The notes: generated from the letters alone by a model not told the origin. Positions 42,697-52,816 are shown, numbered from the stretch's first letter. The stretch is DNA of 64,000 nt from Acidaminobacter sp. JC074 (GCF_022496765.1 NZ_VANV01000009.1:248034-312033), one strand, 5' to 3'. A program made the numbers and translations.

Positions 42697-43551
42697 TTAT
42701 TTGTCTATTTCTTTTAATCTTGTATCGATTTCATTATCAATTTCTTCTTTACGCTTATCAAATCTAGAATATTTACCAATGATAGAGTTGAAAAGATAAT
42801 GTGCTGAAAGAATAGATCTTTCTTTTAACAAAGCATAAGCTCCAGCCGCAATAAGTCTTGTACGTCTATTCTCTTTTTCCATAAATTCTTGATTTAAGTA
42901 TTCTAAAACTTCCTCAGACTTAGAATCTAACATATTGAAGAAGAAAGCAAGTTCAGCATTACCATATTTCTTATTGATAATATCAGTTACATAGTCCATA
43001 CCCTTGTCATGACGAATCTTAAGTAGTGCTAGTAAGTCATACTTAAGCTTTCTAATGTCACCCTCAAATGGCTTATACTTGATTGTTGAATCCAACTTAA
43101 AACCTTCGGTTTCCAAATCATCAGCATTAGCAGTTGTATGTAGGTTTTCGATTAAGAAATCTGTTCCTAGTAAGTTCATTAGGAAATGATAGATGGCATC
43201 TGGATCGAAATTCTTTTCAATCATCAATAACCCCATACCAGTGATTGTGATTTGAGCGTAATATATATCACTTGTTTCAAAGTTCTTGCCATAGTTTACA
43301 ATAATCTCTTTTACTAAGTCATAGTCACCTAAGTTAACAATTAACATGGCAAATAAGTTATAAGTCTTATTAATTGTATAGTTTGGTGATTTCTCCAATT
43401 GTTTGATACCTTCTTTGCAAGCATACTCAGCTTCTGTATAAATCAGCTTCACATACTCATAGAGTTTAAATTTTTCAGTTACAGGTAATTTTCTAATTCT
43501 ATCTAGTTCTATATGATCTACTAGATTGTTTAATACATCGATTTTTTTCAT
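42697..43551 (-). CDS. Conserved hypothetical helical protein
   Basis: I do not recognise this 284-residue cytosolic protein. It seems nearly all alpha-helical, with repeated hydrophobic helices, and two halves that may be a weak HEAT- or TPR-like repeat (KLYEYVKLIYTEAEYACKEGIKQLE and RRTRLIAAGAYALLKERSILSA). No signal peptide and no catalytic motif. It is a single gene, flanked by terminators on both sides. Confidence 0.6.
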   Translation of the reverse strand: MKKIDVLNNLVDHIELDRIRKLPVTEKFKLYEYVKLIYTEAEYACKEGIKQLEKSPNYTINKTYNLFAMLIVNLGDYDLVKEIIVNYGKNFETSDIYYAQITITGMGLLMIEKNFDPDAIYHFLMNLLGTDFLIENLHTTANADDLETEGFKLDSTIKYKPFEGDIRKLKYDLLALLKIRHDKGMDYVTDIINKKYGNAELAFFFNMLDSKSEEVLEYLNQEFMEKENRRTRLIAAGAYALLKERSILSAHYLFNSIIGKYSRFDKRKEEIDNEIDTRLKEIDK

Positions 43552-43618
43552 AGGCTACTCCTTTTGTAAAAACTCTAATTGTTACTTCTATTATACCCAT
43601 AAAAGATTGAAAATAAAA

Positions 43619-43646
43619 CCAAAAGGTGATACTTTCGTATCACCTT
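43619..43646 (-). terminator. Intrinsic terminator of the chemoreceptor gene
   Basis: A perfect 10-bp stem (AAGGTGATAC / GTATCACCTT) with a TTTC loop, followed by TTTTGGTTTTATTTT on the minus strand. Confidence 0.8.
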
Positions 43647-43648
43647 CA

Positions 43649-45655
43649 TTAATCTAGCTTAAATTTACTTAATTCAGTTTTTAGATGTACAGATACTTCG
43701 TTTAAGCTATCTGCAGCTCTAGCCACCTCTTCAACAGCTGCATTTTGCTGTTGCATAGTTGCTGTTACTTCTTCTGATGATGCAGCCGTTTCTTCTGAAA
43801 CAGCAGAAATATTATCAATTGAAGTTACAATTGCATTCTTATCATCTTCTAAATCATGAACACTAGAAGAGATCGCATCAATATTCTTAGTTATATGGTC
43901 TACAGAAGACGAAATAGATACAAAGGCCTCATTTACCAGGCTAACTGCTTTAGTTTGTTCCTGAGCAATTTCTTTAACCTCAACCATAGAGTCAACCGTC
44001 TGATTAGAGTCATTTTGAATGTTAACAACAATTTCTCTGATTTCTTCAGCTGATCTTGAAGATTCCTCAGCCAGTTTTCTGATTTCATCAGCAACAACTG
44101 CAAAGCCTCTACCATGCTCACCAGCTCTTGCAGCTTCGATAGAAGCATTTAAGGCAAGCAAGTTGGTCTGTTCAGCAATCGAACTGATAGCATCTAATAT
44201 AGTTGAAATTGATTGCGTTTTAGAATTAAGCTCATTGATGATAACTTCAATGTCTGCATTGGCTTTATCACTTAACTCTGTTCTGTTTCTTAACTCCTTA
44301 ATGGCTTTAACACCATCTTGATTGGCACCAATAACTTCTTGAGTAGAAGATAATAGGACATTTGTATTTTCACTAAGCTCTTGGAATTTAACAGATAAAT
44401 CTCTTGCTACTACAGCACCAGCTTCTGCATCACCTGCTTGATCAGACGCACCTTGAGCAATTTCATCAACTGTTCTTGCCACTTCATCAGAAGAAGCACT
44501 TGTTTCTTCAGCTGTGGCTGCTAAGTTTTGAGCAGATTCTGCTAATTCATCAGAAACAACTTGAACGTTTCTAATAAGGCCTGCAACACCATCAATTGTT
44601 TCTTGTAAATAAGAACCAATAGCTCCAATCTCGTCATTTGATTTAACATCTACCTTAACCGTTAAATCACCTGCTTTGATTCTTTCCATGTTTGTAAGAA
44701 CTTCTTTGGTTCCCTTAGAAATAGATTTAGCAAATGCTAATGCAATTAAAGCACTGACAACCAAAGCAATAGCAATAGCTGATAAAACTGCATAAGTCAA
44801 CTTACTTACCTGGTCACCAAATTCTGACCTGTTCATTGTTACAAGTACATGAATACCTGCATTTTCTACAGTCTGGAATGTAGCGAACTTATCTTCATCA
44901 TTAAACTCATACTCAGAAGCTACATGTTTATCACTTTGAATCATTTTTTCAATTTCTGGAATCGGTAATGCCTTACCAACAACATCAGGATTGGGATGAG
45001 TTAAAGTTACCAAGTCCTGAGAAACTAATATTGGATAACCTGTTTCACCAATTTTTATGTTGTTTAAGATGTCAGCAATGTAGTCTATTTGAACATCCAT
45101 AGCTGCCACACCATATAGTCTGTATCCAGTAGAGTTGTATATCGGCATAGATACTGTAAAGTAATAAGAACCATCTTCATTTTGTCTTGGAAGACTCCAT
45201 GTCAAATCGTCATTTTCTACTGCATCTAAATAGATAGCATGTTCCGAAAGATTTTCACTCGTATTCATTTCAGGATAAGAGAATAAATCTCCTCTTGTAT
45301 TGATAAAGTATACAGCTGACATGAACTCATTGGCATCATACATATTTTGCATAAGTTCAGATAATCTTTCTCTATAAAACTCACCTATGGTGATTTTTCT
45401 TACATTTGGATTAGCCCCGAATATAAGGAGTAAATCTTCATATTCCCTAAAGAAGATTTCTACACTTTTAGCTGTTTGGTTAGCAATCTCTTGTGCGTTA
45501 TCTTTTGCATTGCTTTCTAGCATACCTGCTGCACTGCTTGTAGCAAAGCTACCAAGTGCATATAAGGCTAAAGATATAACCACACAAAACACGATGACTA
45601 ACTTAACACCTAATTTAAACATTCTTTTCTTTTTATCTTTGTTACCCTTTTCCAT
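43649..45655 (-). CDS. Methyl-accepting chemotaxis protein
   Basis: A 668-residue transmembrane chemoreceptor. The first span (about 15-37) is followed by an outside sensor of the dual-Cache type (about 38-280: sections such as [14 protein letters not shown] and [21 protein letters not shown]), a second span (about 287-307), a HAMP domain to about 360, and a signalling domain with the conserved hairpin core [21 protein letters not shown]. The cytoplasmic end is standard for interaction with CheA and CheW. dCache sensors often bind amino acids, which would suit this organism, but that is inference. Confidence 0.95.
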   Translation of the reverse strand: MEKGNKDKKKRMFKLGVKLVIVFCVVISLALYALGSFATSSAAGMLESNAKDNAQEIANQTAKSVEIFFREYEDLLLIFGANPNVRKITIGEFYRERLSELMQNMYDANEFMSAVYFINTRGDLFSYPEMNTSENLSEHAIYLDAVENDDLTWSLPRQNEDGSYYFTVSMPIYNSTGYRLYGVAAMDVQIDYIADILNNIKIGETGYPILVSQDLVTLTHPNPDVVGKALPIPEIEKMIQSDKHVASEYEFNDEDKFATFQTVENAGIHVLVTMNRSEFGDQVSKLTYAVLSAIAIALVVSALIALAFAKSISKGTKEVLTNMERIKAGDLTVKVDVKSNDEIGAIGSYLQETIDGVAGLIRNVQVVSDELAESAQNLAATAEETSASSDEVARTVDEIAQGASDQAGDAEAGAVVARDLSVKFQELSENTNVLLSSTQEVIGANQDGVKAIKELRNRTELSDKANADIEVIINELNSKTQSISTILDAISSIAEQTNLLALNASIEAARAGEHGRGFAVVADEIRKLAEESSRSAEEIREIVVNIQNDSNQTVDSMVEVKEIAQEQTKAVSLVNEAFVSISSSVDHITKNIDAISSSVHDLEDDKNAIVTSIDNISAVSEETAASSEEVTATMQQQNAAVEEVARAADSLNEVSVHLKTELSKFKLD

Positions 45656-45668
45656 TGTACCTCCTCAA

Positions 45669-47084
45669 CTATCTTCTACCACCAGATGATAACCTCTGTA
45701 CTCTATAAGACTTCCCCTTTAATTTCATTTTTCTCATAGAAGTAGCAACACTGTCAATTATAGCTGCATTGATTTCAACAATTGTGAAGTGATCTTGTAC
45801 TTGAATTTTTCCTAAGTCTTTTCCTGTAACCCCTGGGAGACGTGTTATGGTATGCATAAAGTCTCCAGCTTTTAAATGCGCTCTTCTACCAGCAAAGATT
45901 TTAACCTTAGAAAACTTAACTGCCTTATCAGCCTTAAACTTAGTTCTCCTAGTTTCTTCTTTTTTAGGTTTTACCCTTTTCTTTGGTCCTTTACGCACAA
46001 TTTCATAACCCAGATACTCTTGAAGCGAGATGATATTCTCACTTTCTTTGTATGAACATAAGTTAATGGCAATACCCGTTTCGTTGACACGCCCCGTTCT
46101 ACCAATACGGTGAACATAGTTTTCAAACTCAAAAGGTAGATTAAAGTTTATAACATGCGACAGGTTTCTAACATGTAAACCCCTAGATGCTAAATCTGTT
46201 GCAATTAAATACTTTAATTCGCCACGTTTGAACTTAGATATCATCTTCATACGCAGGTCTTGTTCCATACCACCGTGAAGCATACCCGTCTCATTGTTCC
46301 ATTTACTCATGATTTTGTAAATAGATTCAACTTTGTTCTGAGTATTGGCAAAGATAATACATCTTACAGGCTTTTCATAATCAAGCATTTTTCTTAGAAA
46401 GTCGAGCTTTTTGTGTTCTTCTACTTCATAGTAGATCTGCTCGATTTTCTTATGAATGTCCACTTCAGCCTCTATTTCAATTCTCACCGGCTCAATCATG
46501 TCATCCATAATAATATGTTCAATTTTGGATTGCATGGTCGCTGAGAATAAAAGCGTATTTCTTTCTCTAGGCATCTTTGATAGTATGTCGTGAAGTTGTT
46601 CTTCAAAACCCAGATTTAATAGTTCGTCGGCTTCATCAAGTACCAAATACTTAAGGTCATCAGTTCTTAAAAACTTTCTATCAACTAAATCCCTTAATCG
46701 ACCAGGTGTCGCCACAACAATGTGGGGATACTTCTTAAGTGCATCTCTTTGGTCTTTGATAAGCGTTTTACCAAAGGCAACCAATGTCTTAATTCCCCTG
46801 TATCTACCAATGTTTATTATATCTTCATTAATCTGTAGGGCAAGTTCTCTTGTAGGTGCAATAACCACTGCCTGAGGATGTTTATCCTCAATTTCAATAT
46901 GATTACATAATGGAATTGCAAAAGCAGCTGTTTTACCAGAACCGGTTTGAGACTTAACCACCACATCTTTACCTTCTTCTATTAAAGGTAGGACTTTTTT
47001 CTGTACTTCTAAAGGTTCTTTAAAACCCAGTTCAGAAAGGGCCCTCTTGATGTTATTATCTAATGGATATTCTTTAAATTTCAT
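45669..47084 (-). CDS. DEAD-box RNA helicase, DbpA/YxiN-like
   Basis: A 471-residue helicase. Q motif near residue 28, motif I SQTGSGKT at about 45-52, motif II VLDEADELL, motif III SAT, then HRIGRTGR for motif VI. After a basic linker it ends with a compact RRM-like domain (about 395-465, KIFAGRRAHLKAGDFMHTI), the DbpA-type domain that targets the enzyme to helix 92 of 23S rRNA. The start ATG 47084 has AAAGGAG six bases upstream; the longer ORF is discarded. It precedes the chemoreceptor by 13 bases without a terminator. Confidence 0.9.
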   Translation of the reverse strand: MKFKEYPLDNNIKRALSELGFKEPLEVQKKVLPLIEEGKDVVVKSQTGSGKTAAFAIPLCNHIEIEDKHPQAVVIAPTRELALQINEDIINIGRYRGIKTLVAFGKTLIKDQRDALKKYPHIVVATPGRLRDLVDRKFLRTDDLKYLVLDEADELLNLGFEEQLHDILSKMPRERNTLLFSATMQSKIEHIIMDDMIEPVRIEIEAEVDIHKKIEQIYYEVEEHKKLDFLRKMLDYEKPVRCIIFANTQNKVESIYKIMSKWNNETGMLHGGMEQDLRMKMISKFKRGELKYLIATDLASRGLHVRNLSHVINFNLPFEFENYVHRIGRTGRVNETGIAINLCSYKESENIISLQEYLGYEIVRKGPKKRVKPKKEETRRTKFKADKAVKFSKVKIFAGRRAHLKAGDFMHTITRLPGVTGKDLGKIQVQDHFTIVEINAAIIDSVATSMRKMKLKGKSYRVQRLSSGGRR

Positions 47085-47202
47085 ATCATTCTCCTTTTGT
47101 AGCCCATATACCCTAATTACTTCTATTAAACTTGATTTCAATAAAAAAAGAGTATTTTCGACATACGAACGTATTCTAGCATGTTTCAAGCTAAATGGCA
47201 AC

Positions 47203-47227
47203 TAAAAAGAGATAATTAACTTATCTC
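47203..47227 (-). terminator. Terminator at the end of the cobalamin operon
   Basis: A 7-bp stem (GAGATAA / TTATCTC) with a 5-base loop, followed by five T on the minus strand. It holds the stop codon of the last gene. Confidence 0.75.
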
Positions 47228-47944
47228 TTCATAACAAATTCGTATACTTAATATAATGAGTAAAACCATATAAACGATGGCAATCAGTAATGAAAATCCA
47301 TCCACGCCATAACCAAAGAACAATCTTCTCATGAGACGTGTGGTATGTGTCAGCGGAAAAAGTTCAATGATGCCTTTAAAGTACCAAGGTAAACCACTTA
47401 CTGAATAAAATGTACCACATAAAAAAGTCATGGGTGTAATGACCATATTGGTAAAGCGGTTTAAATCATAATGGGTATCTATGGTCATTGCTGCTATAAA
47501 ACCAAGTGATGAGAAAATAATGGCGTTTATGATGATGACCACAAACAACATAACAGACCATGTCATGGCCCCAGCAATAAGACCTATTATAATAGTAAAC
47601 ATGCCAGCATAGATACCACGTAGAGCCCCTGCTAAAATATAACCAATGGCAAATCTAGACATTCTAGTTGGAGAATAGATATAAGATTCTAAAGATCTTT
47701 CGTGCAATCTGGCTATTGAGATTCTCATAGAAACTGCTGAATAAGAGTTACGCGTTGTCGTCATGGCAAGAAGTCCAGGTATGATAAAATGCAGATAGGG
47801 CTTGCCTTCAATAACAACACCAGAAAGTCCAACACCAAAAGTTATCAAGTATAAGAGTGGACTGACCAGTTGTGACGATGTAATCTTTAAAAACCTATGT
47901 TTAAAGAAAGTCCGCTCTCTCCATAGTATCGTTAGGATTTCCAC
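47216..47944 (-). CDS. ABC-2 type permease (COG0842-like)
   Basis: A 242-residue membrane protein with about six spans, the usual length of a DrrB-like ABC-2 permease. Its start overlaps the ATPase gene by 13 bp, so it forms a transporter with it. ABC-2 proteins mostly export drugs, lipids or polysaccharides; their presence at the end of a cobalamin and metal-related operon is unusual. Substrate unknown. Last gene of the long operon. Confidence 0.85.
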   Translation of the reverse strand: MEILTILWRERTFFKHRFLKITSSQLVSPLLYLITFGVGLSGVVIEGKPYLHFIIPGLLAMTTTRNSYSAVSMRISIARLHERSLESYIYSPTRMSRFAIGYILAGALRGIYAGMFTIIIGLIAGAMTWSVMLFVVIIINAIIFSSLGFIAAMTIDTHYDLNRFTNMVITPMTFLCGTFYSVSGLPWYFKGIIELFPLTHTTRLMRRLFFGYGVDGFSLLIAIVYMVLLIILSIRICYEEIS

Positions 47945-48765
47945 TTTATCACCTCTTTTGTGTACTTATAAAATACATCTTCAAGACTTGTCTTAGAAAT
48001 ATTATAAATACATTTCAGTTGACTGGAATAAGCATGAGCCTGATCTAGACTGTCAAAGAAGTACATGTCTTCGTCAGTTTCTATTTTAAACTCACCTATT
48101 TCCTTGATTAAATTACCTGAAGTGTTTTCTTTAAATACCTTGCCCCTGTTGACCATAAGGACCCAGTCGCATAGCTGCTCAGCCTCTTCAATATAATGCG
48201 TCGTTAAAATGATGGTTTTGCCCTGCTTATGGTAGTCTCTAAGAAACTTCCAGATTTCTTTTCTAGCATGCACGTCAATACCAACAGTTGGTTCATCTAG
48301 AAAGATGTAATCTGGGTTATGCATAAGGGCTTTTGCAATCATAAGTTTTCTTTTCATACCACCTGAGAGTTTCTTAGTCACACGATTTCTGACATCACTT
48401 AAACCAAGGAGTCCCAGTAGCTCTTCTATTCTAACTTTAATCACATCTTTTTTTAAATGATAAAGTTTACCCGCAAATATCATATTTTCTTCTACCGTCA
48501 GTTCTTTATCTAAATTGATATGCTGGCTGACAACACCGATTTTCATTTTGATGTCTATTTGGTCTTTGCCCATAGGAACACCATCGTAAAGAATTTGACC
48601 TTCCGTAGGGTCTAAGAGACCGATCATCATACGAATGGTGGTTGTTTTTCCAGCACCATTTGGACCTAGTAAACCTAAAAATCTGCCATCTTCAACTTCA
48701 AAATCTATGCCGTCTACAGCTTTTACATCATCAAAATACTTCTTAACCTTATCAACTTTAATCAT
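47932..48765 (-). CDS. ABC transporter ATP-binding protein (DrrA/CcmA-like)
   Basis: A 277-residue ATPase. Walker A GPNGAGKTT is at about residues 35-43, the signature LSGGMKRKL and Walker B DYIFLDEP follow, and the histidine switch is in ILTTHYIEEAEQ. The GGMKRK signature is the common one in exporters of the CcmA/NatA class. It overlaps the SBP gene upstream by 8 bp and the permease downstream by 13 bp. Confidence 0.88.
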   Translation of the reverse strand: MIKVDKVKKYFDDVKAVDGIDFEVEDGRFLGLLGPNGAGKTTTIRMMIGLLDPTEGQILYDGVPMGKDQIDIKMKIGVVSQHINLDKELTVEENMIFAGKLYHLKKDVIKVRIEELLGLLGLSDVRNRVTKKLSGGMKRKLMIAKALMHNPDYIFLDEPTVGIDVHARKEIWKFLRDYHKQGKTIILTTHYIEEAEQLCDWVLMVNRGKVFKENTSGNLIKEIGEFKIETDEDMYFFDSLDQAHAYSSQLKCIYNISKTSLEDVFYKYTKEVIKWKS

Positions 48766-50176
48766 GTATAAGTCCTTTTTTTACATCATCTAAACTAACG
48801 GCATCACTAGGATTGAAGTTACCGTTTTCTAAGTCCATTAAACCATTATAGACAATTGTCTGTATAATTCGTGGATTTTCACAAGCTTCTAGATCATTGA
48901 TTTTAAAATCTTCATTCTTAAAATCATTGATCAAATATAGAATCATGGCAAACTCTTCACGACTTACAGTCTTTTCAGGATAAAAGTATTCAACTTCATC
49001 TATGATTTCATTATGGAAATACCCTTTTTGCATGGCTGTTTCTATCACATCAAAATAGTCATGATCTAAAGTCACATCTTCAAATGCACCATAGTAATGT
49101 TCTTTGTTTTCATCTCTATAATAAGAAGCAGTCGGTACAAATATAGGCTCATGTTTATAAGAGATTAAAATATCTGAAAGACTTGCACGTGTAATGGTTT
49201 CTGGCCAAACAAGCTTGTCATAAATTTCAGGGTAAAATGCTCTTCTAAGTTCATGAATCCCTTTTATAAATCTAAAGGTTGGACTTGAAATAATCTTCTG
49301 ATTGATTTCTAGTACCCTATCATTTTTTACAGCCTTTATAACATCAAACCCTGGTCTGATAGATATGGAATGAGTATTACCACCTGCACCCATAACACCA
49401 CGTTGCGTGACATATACCTCAATTTCACCAGCCTTTTCAATGATCTTTTCTGTACCGTAAATAGCAATCGAAGACCCTTCTTCAATCGGAACAGCATCAG
49501 CCGCAATATTCTTACCACCTGCAAACTCAATGGCATGTGCTGGCATAGAAACATTTGTTACTGTCTTATATTCTCTATCTGACGACTCAAAATAAACACC
49601 AACTTTATTTTCAATCAAATCAGCATCAGATTTATAAGCTTCAAGTGCAGCATAAAAGTCTTCTAATGCTCTTTTAGCAGTGCTTTCTTTGCCTGTCAAA
49701 TATGCCAGTTTCATGATGTAATCATCAAACTCGTCATAGTTATCAGGATATAAAGAGACCACTGTAATGCCTGTTCTTCTTAAACTCTTAACAAAATCAG
49801 GAGAGTGCCTTTCAATAAAAGGTCTTATCAAAACCACATCTGGTCTTGCAGCTATTACTTTTTCTGGATCGGACTTGTAGTCATAGACTTCTTTAGAAAG
49901 TGCCTTATAAGGATAAACATCTGACGTACCAACACCAATAATTTCTCTATCAAGTCCAAGTGCAAATAGATTTTCTGTATGAGCTGAATAAAGTGAAATA
50001 ATCGTATCCGCAGGTTTTTCCATGCGGATACGATATCCAGAATCATCAACAAAATCTATACTGTAATCACCACTTGGCAAATGGTTGATGCCTTTTTCAA
50101 TAAAAGGTCGTGCTAAAAACAAAGTAATTAATACCACCAATCCAATGCTCAAGTAAGTCTTAAGTTTTAATTTCAA
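48758..50176 (-). CDS. Periplasmic-binding (BtuF/FepB-like) protein with C-terminal SLH-like repeats
   Basis: A 472-residue exported protein. An N-terminal hydrophobic segment (about 7-25) acts as signal or anchor. The core (about 45-330) follows the TroA/BtuF two-lobe fold: IISLYSAHTENLFALGLDREIIGVG, then ARPDVVLIRPFI, with a rigid helix linker, and then ISPT-like regions. The C-terminus (about 370-472) has two SLH-like motifs (PEKTVSREEFAMILYL and NPSDAVSLDDVKKGL), suggesting cell-wall attachment. It probably binds a corrinoid, heme or iron chelate. It lies immediately after the cbiK-like gene. Confidence 0.8.
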   Translation of the reverse strand: MKLKLKTYLSIGLVVLITLFLARPFIEKGINHLPSGDYSIDFVDDSGYRIRMEKPADTIISLYSAHTENLFALGLDREIIGVGTSDVYPYKALSKEVYDYKSDPEKVIAARPDVVLIRPFIERHSPDFVKSLRRTGITVVSLYPDNYDEFDDYIMKLAYLTGKESTAKRALEDFYAALEAYKSDADLIENKVGVYFESSDREYKTVTNVSMPAHAIEFAGGKNIAADAVPIEEGSSIAIYGTEKIIEKAGEIEVYVTQRGVMGAGGNTHSISIRPGFDVIKAVKNDRVLEINQKIISSPTFRFIKGIHELRRAFYPEIYDKLVWPETITRASLSDILISYKHEPIFVPTASYYRDENKEHYYGAFEDVTLDHDYFDVIETAMQKGYFHNEIIDEVEYFYPEKTVSREEFAMILYLINDFKNEDFKINDLEACENPRIIQTIVYNGLMDLENGNFNPSDAVSLDDVKKGLIHD

Positions 50177-51037
50177 TTAATGTGCTCCTTCAATTGCGTC
50201 TTCAGCGTGCTTGATGAAGATATCTCTAATACCTTGATTTTCACCCATACCATGCATATAAACATCTACTTCGTAACCTTGCTTTTTAAGCATTACTTTC
50301 CAAGCATCTTCTTCGTCACCACCCATGTCATTTTCAGCATGGTCACCTGCAACGATCATAAGTGGCATTAAAGTCACTTTTTCAATACCTTTTTCTTCTA
50401 ATTGGCTGACAACATTTTCAAAAGTTGGGAAGCCTTCTACAGTACCAACAAAGACATTGTCATAACCATCTACATGGAATGCATACTCTAAAGATGCATA
50501 AACAGCATTGGCTTCATGGTGAGTACCGTGACCCATAAATACAACCGCTTCATTATCCTTCATTTCTGGGAAATTAGTCGCTAATGCTGCAATTGTGTTT
50601 TCATAATCTTCATGAGAAGTTAATAATGCTTTACCAACCTTAATCTCGTTAAAGTCATCTCTAAACTCATCAATAACAGCCATCATATCATCGTACTCAG
50701 CACCATTCATAACATGTAGAGATTGTACAACTACAGTGCCATAATTTTGCTTTTTAAGTTCTTCAAATGCTTCACGCACATTGTAAACATCGATGCCATC
50801 ACGTTCTTCTAAAATATCAATAATTGTTTGTGCTGTAAAAGCTCTGTATAAATCGTAAGAACCAAACTTCTCTTCAAACACCTTTTGTGTTGCATCTAAA
50901 GTCGCTTCTCTTGTATCAGCATAAGAAGTACCAAATGATACCACAAGCATTGCCTGCTTGTTTGCATCTGGTCCACATGCAACCATCATTGATAATACTA
51001 ATAAAGCAATTAAACCTAAAATCATAGTTTTCTTCAT
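50177..51037 (-). CDS. cbiK: Exported CbiK-like sirohydrochlorin cobaltochelatase
   Basis: A 286-residue chelatase of the CbiK class II family, normally inserting Co2+ into sirohydrochlorin. It starts with a lipoprotein signal (hydrophobic stretch, then MVAC with Cys21), so the enzyme should sit outside the membrane. The active-site pattern is intact: VVVQSLHVMNGAEYDD carries a conserved His, then VFMGHGTHHEAN and VAGDHAENDM for metal binding. I chose ATG 51037, which has AGAGGTG upstream; the longer form has no ribosome site. Exported forms are known in Desulfovibrio, where they are linked to metal or heme uptake. Confidence 0.85.
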   Translation of the reverse strand: MKKTMILGLIALLVLSMMVACGPDANKQAMLVVSFGTSYADTREATLDATQKVFEEKFGSYDLYRAFTAQTIIDILEERDGIDVYNVREAFEELKKQNYGTVVVQSLHVMNGAEYDDMMAVIDEFRDDFNEIKVGKALLTSHEDYENTIAALATNFPEMKDNEAVVFMGHGTHHEANAVYASLEYAFHVDGYDNVFVGTVEGFPTFENVVSQLEEKGIEKVTLMPLMIVAGDHAENDMGGDEEDAWKVMLKKQGYEVDVYMHGMGENQGIRDIFIKHAEDAIEGAH

Positions 51038-51038
51038 C

Positions 51039-51788
51039 TTATTCACCTCTAATAATATAACCTTTATTCTCAATATACTCCATACTGATGCCATAAACTG
51101 CTTTTATAGCATCTTCCGTCAACACCTCTTTAGGTATCCCTTCAGCATAGACTTTACCGTCTTTAAGTAAAATCACATGATCGCTGTACTGATAAACCAA
51201 ATTTAAATCATGCATAACACAGATAATGTTCTTATCAGATAAGCCTTTTAACATGTTTAAGGATTTTATAGTATGATAAATATCCATGGCTGAAAAAGAC
51301 TCGTCTAAAAGCAGATAAGGTGTATCTTGAACCAAACACTTAGCTAAGTTGATACGTTGAAGTTCCCCTCCACTGACTTCATTTAAAGAAGCGTGGATAA
51401 AATCTTCTGTATCTGTCATCTTTAAAAACTTCTCTACTAAGTTTAAATCATCTTTTGTGAAGTCTTCAAAGTGAGTTTTATAGGGACGTCTCCCCATTAA
51501 AACATAATCTAAACACGTAAAAGGAAAAATCCCGTTTACATCTTGTCTATTAAAAGAGAGGAGTCTTGAAAATTCACCTGTTGAGTAATCCCCCTGGGCT
51601 TTACCCTCAATATGAATTTGTCCCCTCTGATAATCTAAATCATTGCTCAATAGCTTGAGCAGCGTAGATTTACCACATCCATTTGGACCGATAATCGAAA
51701 CAAACTGACTTTCCGGAATCACTAAATCTAATGACTCAAAGATAGTTTTTTTGCCATAAGAAAAGAACAGATTCTTGATTTCTATCAT
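51039..51788 (-). CDS. FecCD-type ABC importer ATPase (BtuD/FecE-like)
   Basis: A 249-residue ATPase. Walker A GPNGCGKST is at about residues 34-42, signature VSGGELQRI, and Walker B YLLLDES. The final Ser in DES rather than DEP is unusual, and the catalytic Glu is kept. It pairs with the overlapping permease (4 bp, ATGA). In combination they import a metal-chelate or corrinoid with an SBP. Confidence 0.9.
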   Translation of the reverse strand: MIEIKNLFFSYGKKTIFESLDLVIPESQFVSIIGPNGCGKSTLLKLLSNDLDYQRGQIHIEGKAQGDYSTGEFSRLLSFNRQDVNGIFPFTCLDYVLMGRRPYKTHFEDFTKDDLNLVEKFLKMTDTEDFIHASLNEVSGGELQRINLAKCLVQDTPYLLLDESFSAMDIYHTIKSLNMLKGLSDKNIICVMHDLNLVYQYSDHVILLKDGKVYAEGIPKEVLTEDAIKAVYGISMEYIENKGYIIRGE

Positions 51789-52816
51789 AGAATTTCTCCC
51801 TTCTTATTCATGTATATGTAAATAAAGAATGGACCACCAATAAGTGTTGTAATCACGCCTACTGGAATCTCTACCTGGAACATCAGCCTAGAGATTGAAT
51901 CTGCGAGTACAAGTACAAGTCCACCTAGTAAAGCTGATAAAGGCATCAGGTAACGATGCTTGGCAGTAAAACCCATCCTGATTAGATGCGGTACAATGAG
52001 ACCGACAAAACCAATGATACCGGAAGTCGAAACACAAACTGCTGTCAAAACAGCTGCGATAATTAAAAACTGTCTGGCACGTTTGTTAGCATCTACGCCA
52101 ATCGATCTGGCTTCATTGATGCCTAGTGTTAAAACATCTAAATCATCTGACATGGCATAGGAGATGATGATAGAGATCATTACAAGCGGAAATAATATGA
52201 CGACGTCCATCCAAGATTTTGCTGATAATCTTCCCATCAACCAGAAAACCATAGCACTAACATCTTCTCCAGCCAAGTATTTCAGAAGACTGATGCCTGC
52301 TGAGAAAATGGAACCGATGATAATACCCGCCAGTATAAGTCTAGTTGAATGTAGGGTCCTACCTGCAATTTTCATAATGATTACCAAGGTCAAACCTGCA
52401 AATATAAAGGCTACTGGCATGATGGGTATCAAAAGGCTGTAAACCATATTGATGTATATGGTGAGTACTGCACCAAAGGCAGCACCTGTTGATACTCCTA
52501 AAGTATAAGGGTCTGCTAAAGGATTTCTAAGTACAGATTGAAAAATAACACCTGCTACAGAAAGGGCTGCCCCTATTAGAAAGCCTGACAAGATTCTTGG
52601 TAAACGGATATCCCATACAATGGATTCTTTGATTTCATCATTTTCAAGCCCAAACACCTTATTAAAAATAACTTGATAGCCATCTGCCATAGACATCTCA
52701 GATGCCCCCAAAGAAACGGTTGTTACAATTAAGATTATCAGCAGAACCAAACAGATCGTCATATAACTAATGAATTTTCTTTTCTCTTTTAACAATACAT
52801 GTTGGAGCATCTTCAT
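51785..52816 (-). CDS. FecCD-type ABC importer permease (BtuC-like)
   Basis: A 343-residue protein with about ten spans, the BtuC/FecD layout. Family phrases include VWDIRLPRILSGFLIGAALSVAGVIFQSVLRNPLADPYTLGVSTGA and GFVGLIVPHLIRMGFTAKHRYLMPLSALLGGLVLVLAD. Its predicted start lies inside the end of the upstream ATPase gene, a 50 bp overlap; a start at 52810 or a later GTG/ATG is possible. The core starts about residue 15, so any choice keeps the protein functional. Confidence 0.9.
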   Translation of the reverse strand: MKMLQHVLLKEKRKFISYMTICLVLLIILIVTTVSLGASEMSMADGYQVIFNKVFGLENDEIKESIVWDIRLPRILSGFLIGAALSVAGVIFQSVLRNPLADPYTLGVSTGAAFGAVLTIYINMVYSLLIPIMPVAFIFAGLTLVIIMKIAGRTLHSTRLILAGIIIGSIFSAGISLLKYLAGEDVSAMVFWLMGRLSAKSWMDVVILFPLVMISIIISYAMSDDLDVLTLGINEARSIGVDANKRARQFLIIAAVLTAVCVSTSGIIGFVGLIVPHLIRMGFTAKHRYLMPLSALLGGLVLVLADSISRLMFQVEIPVGVITTLIGGPFFIYIYMNKKGEIL

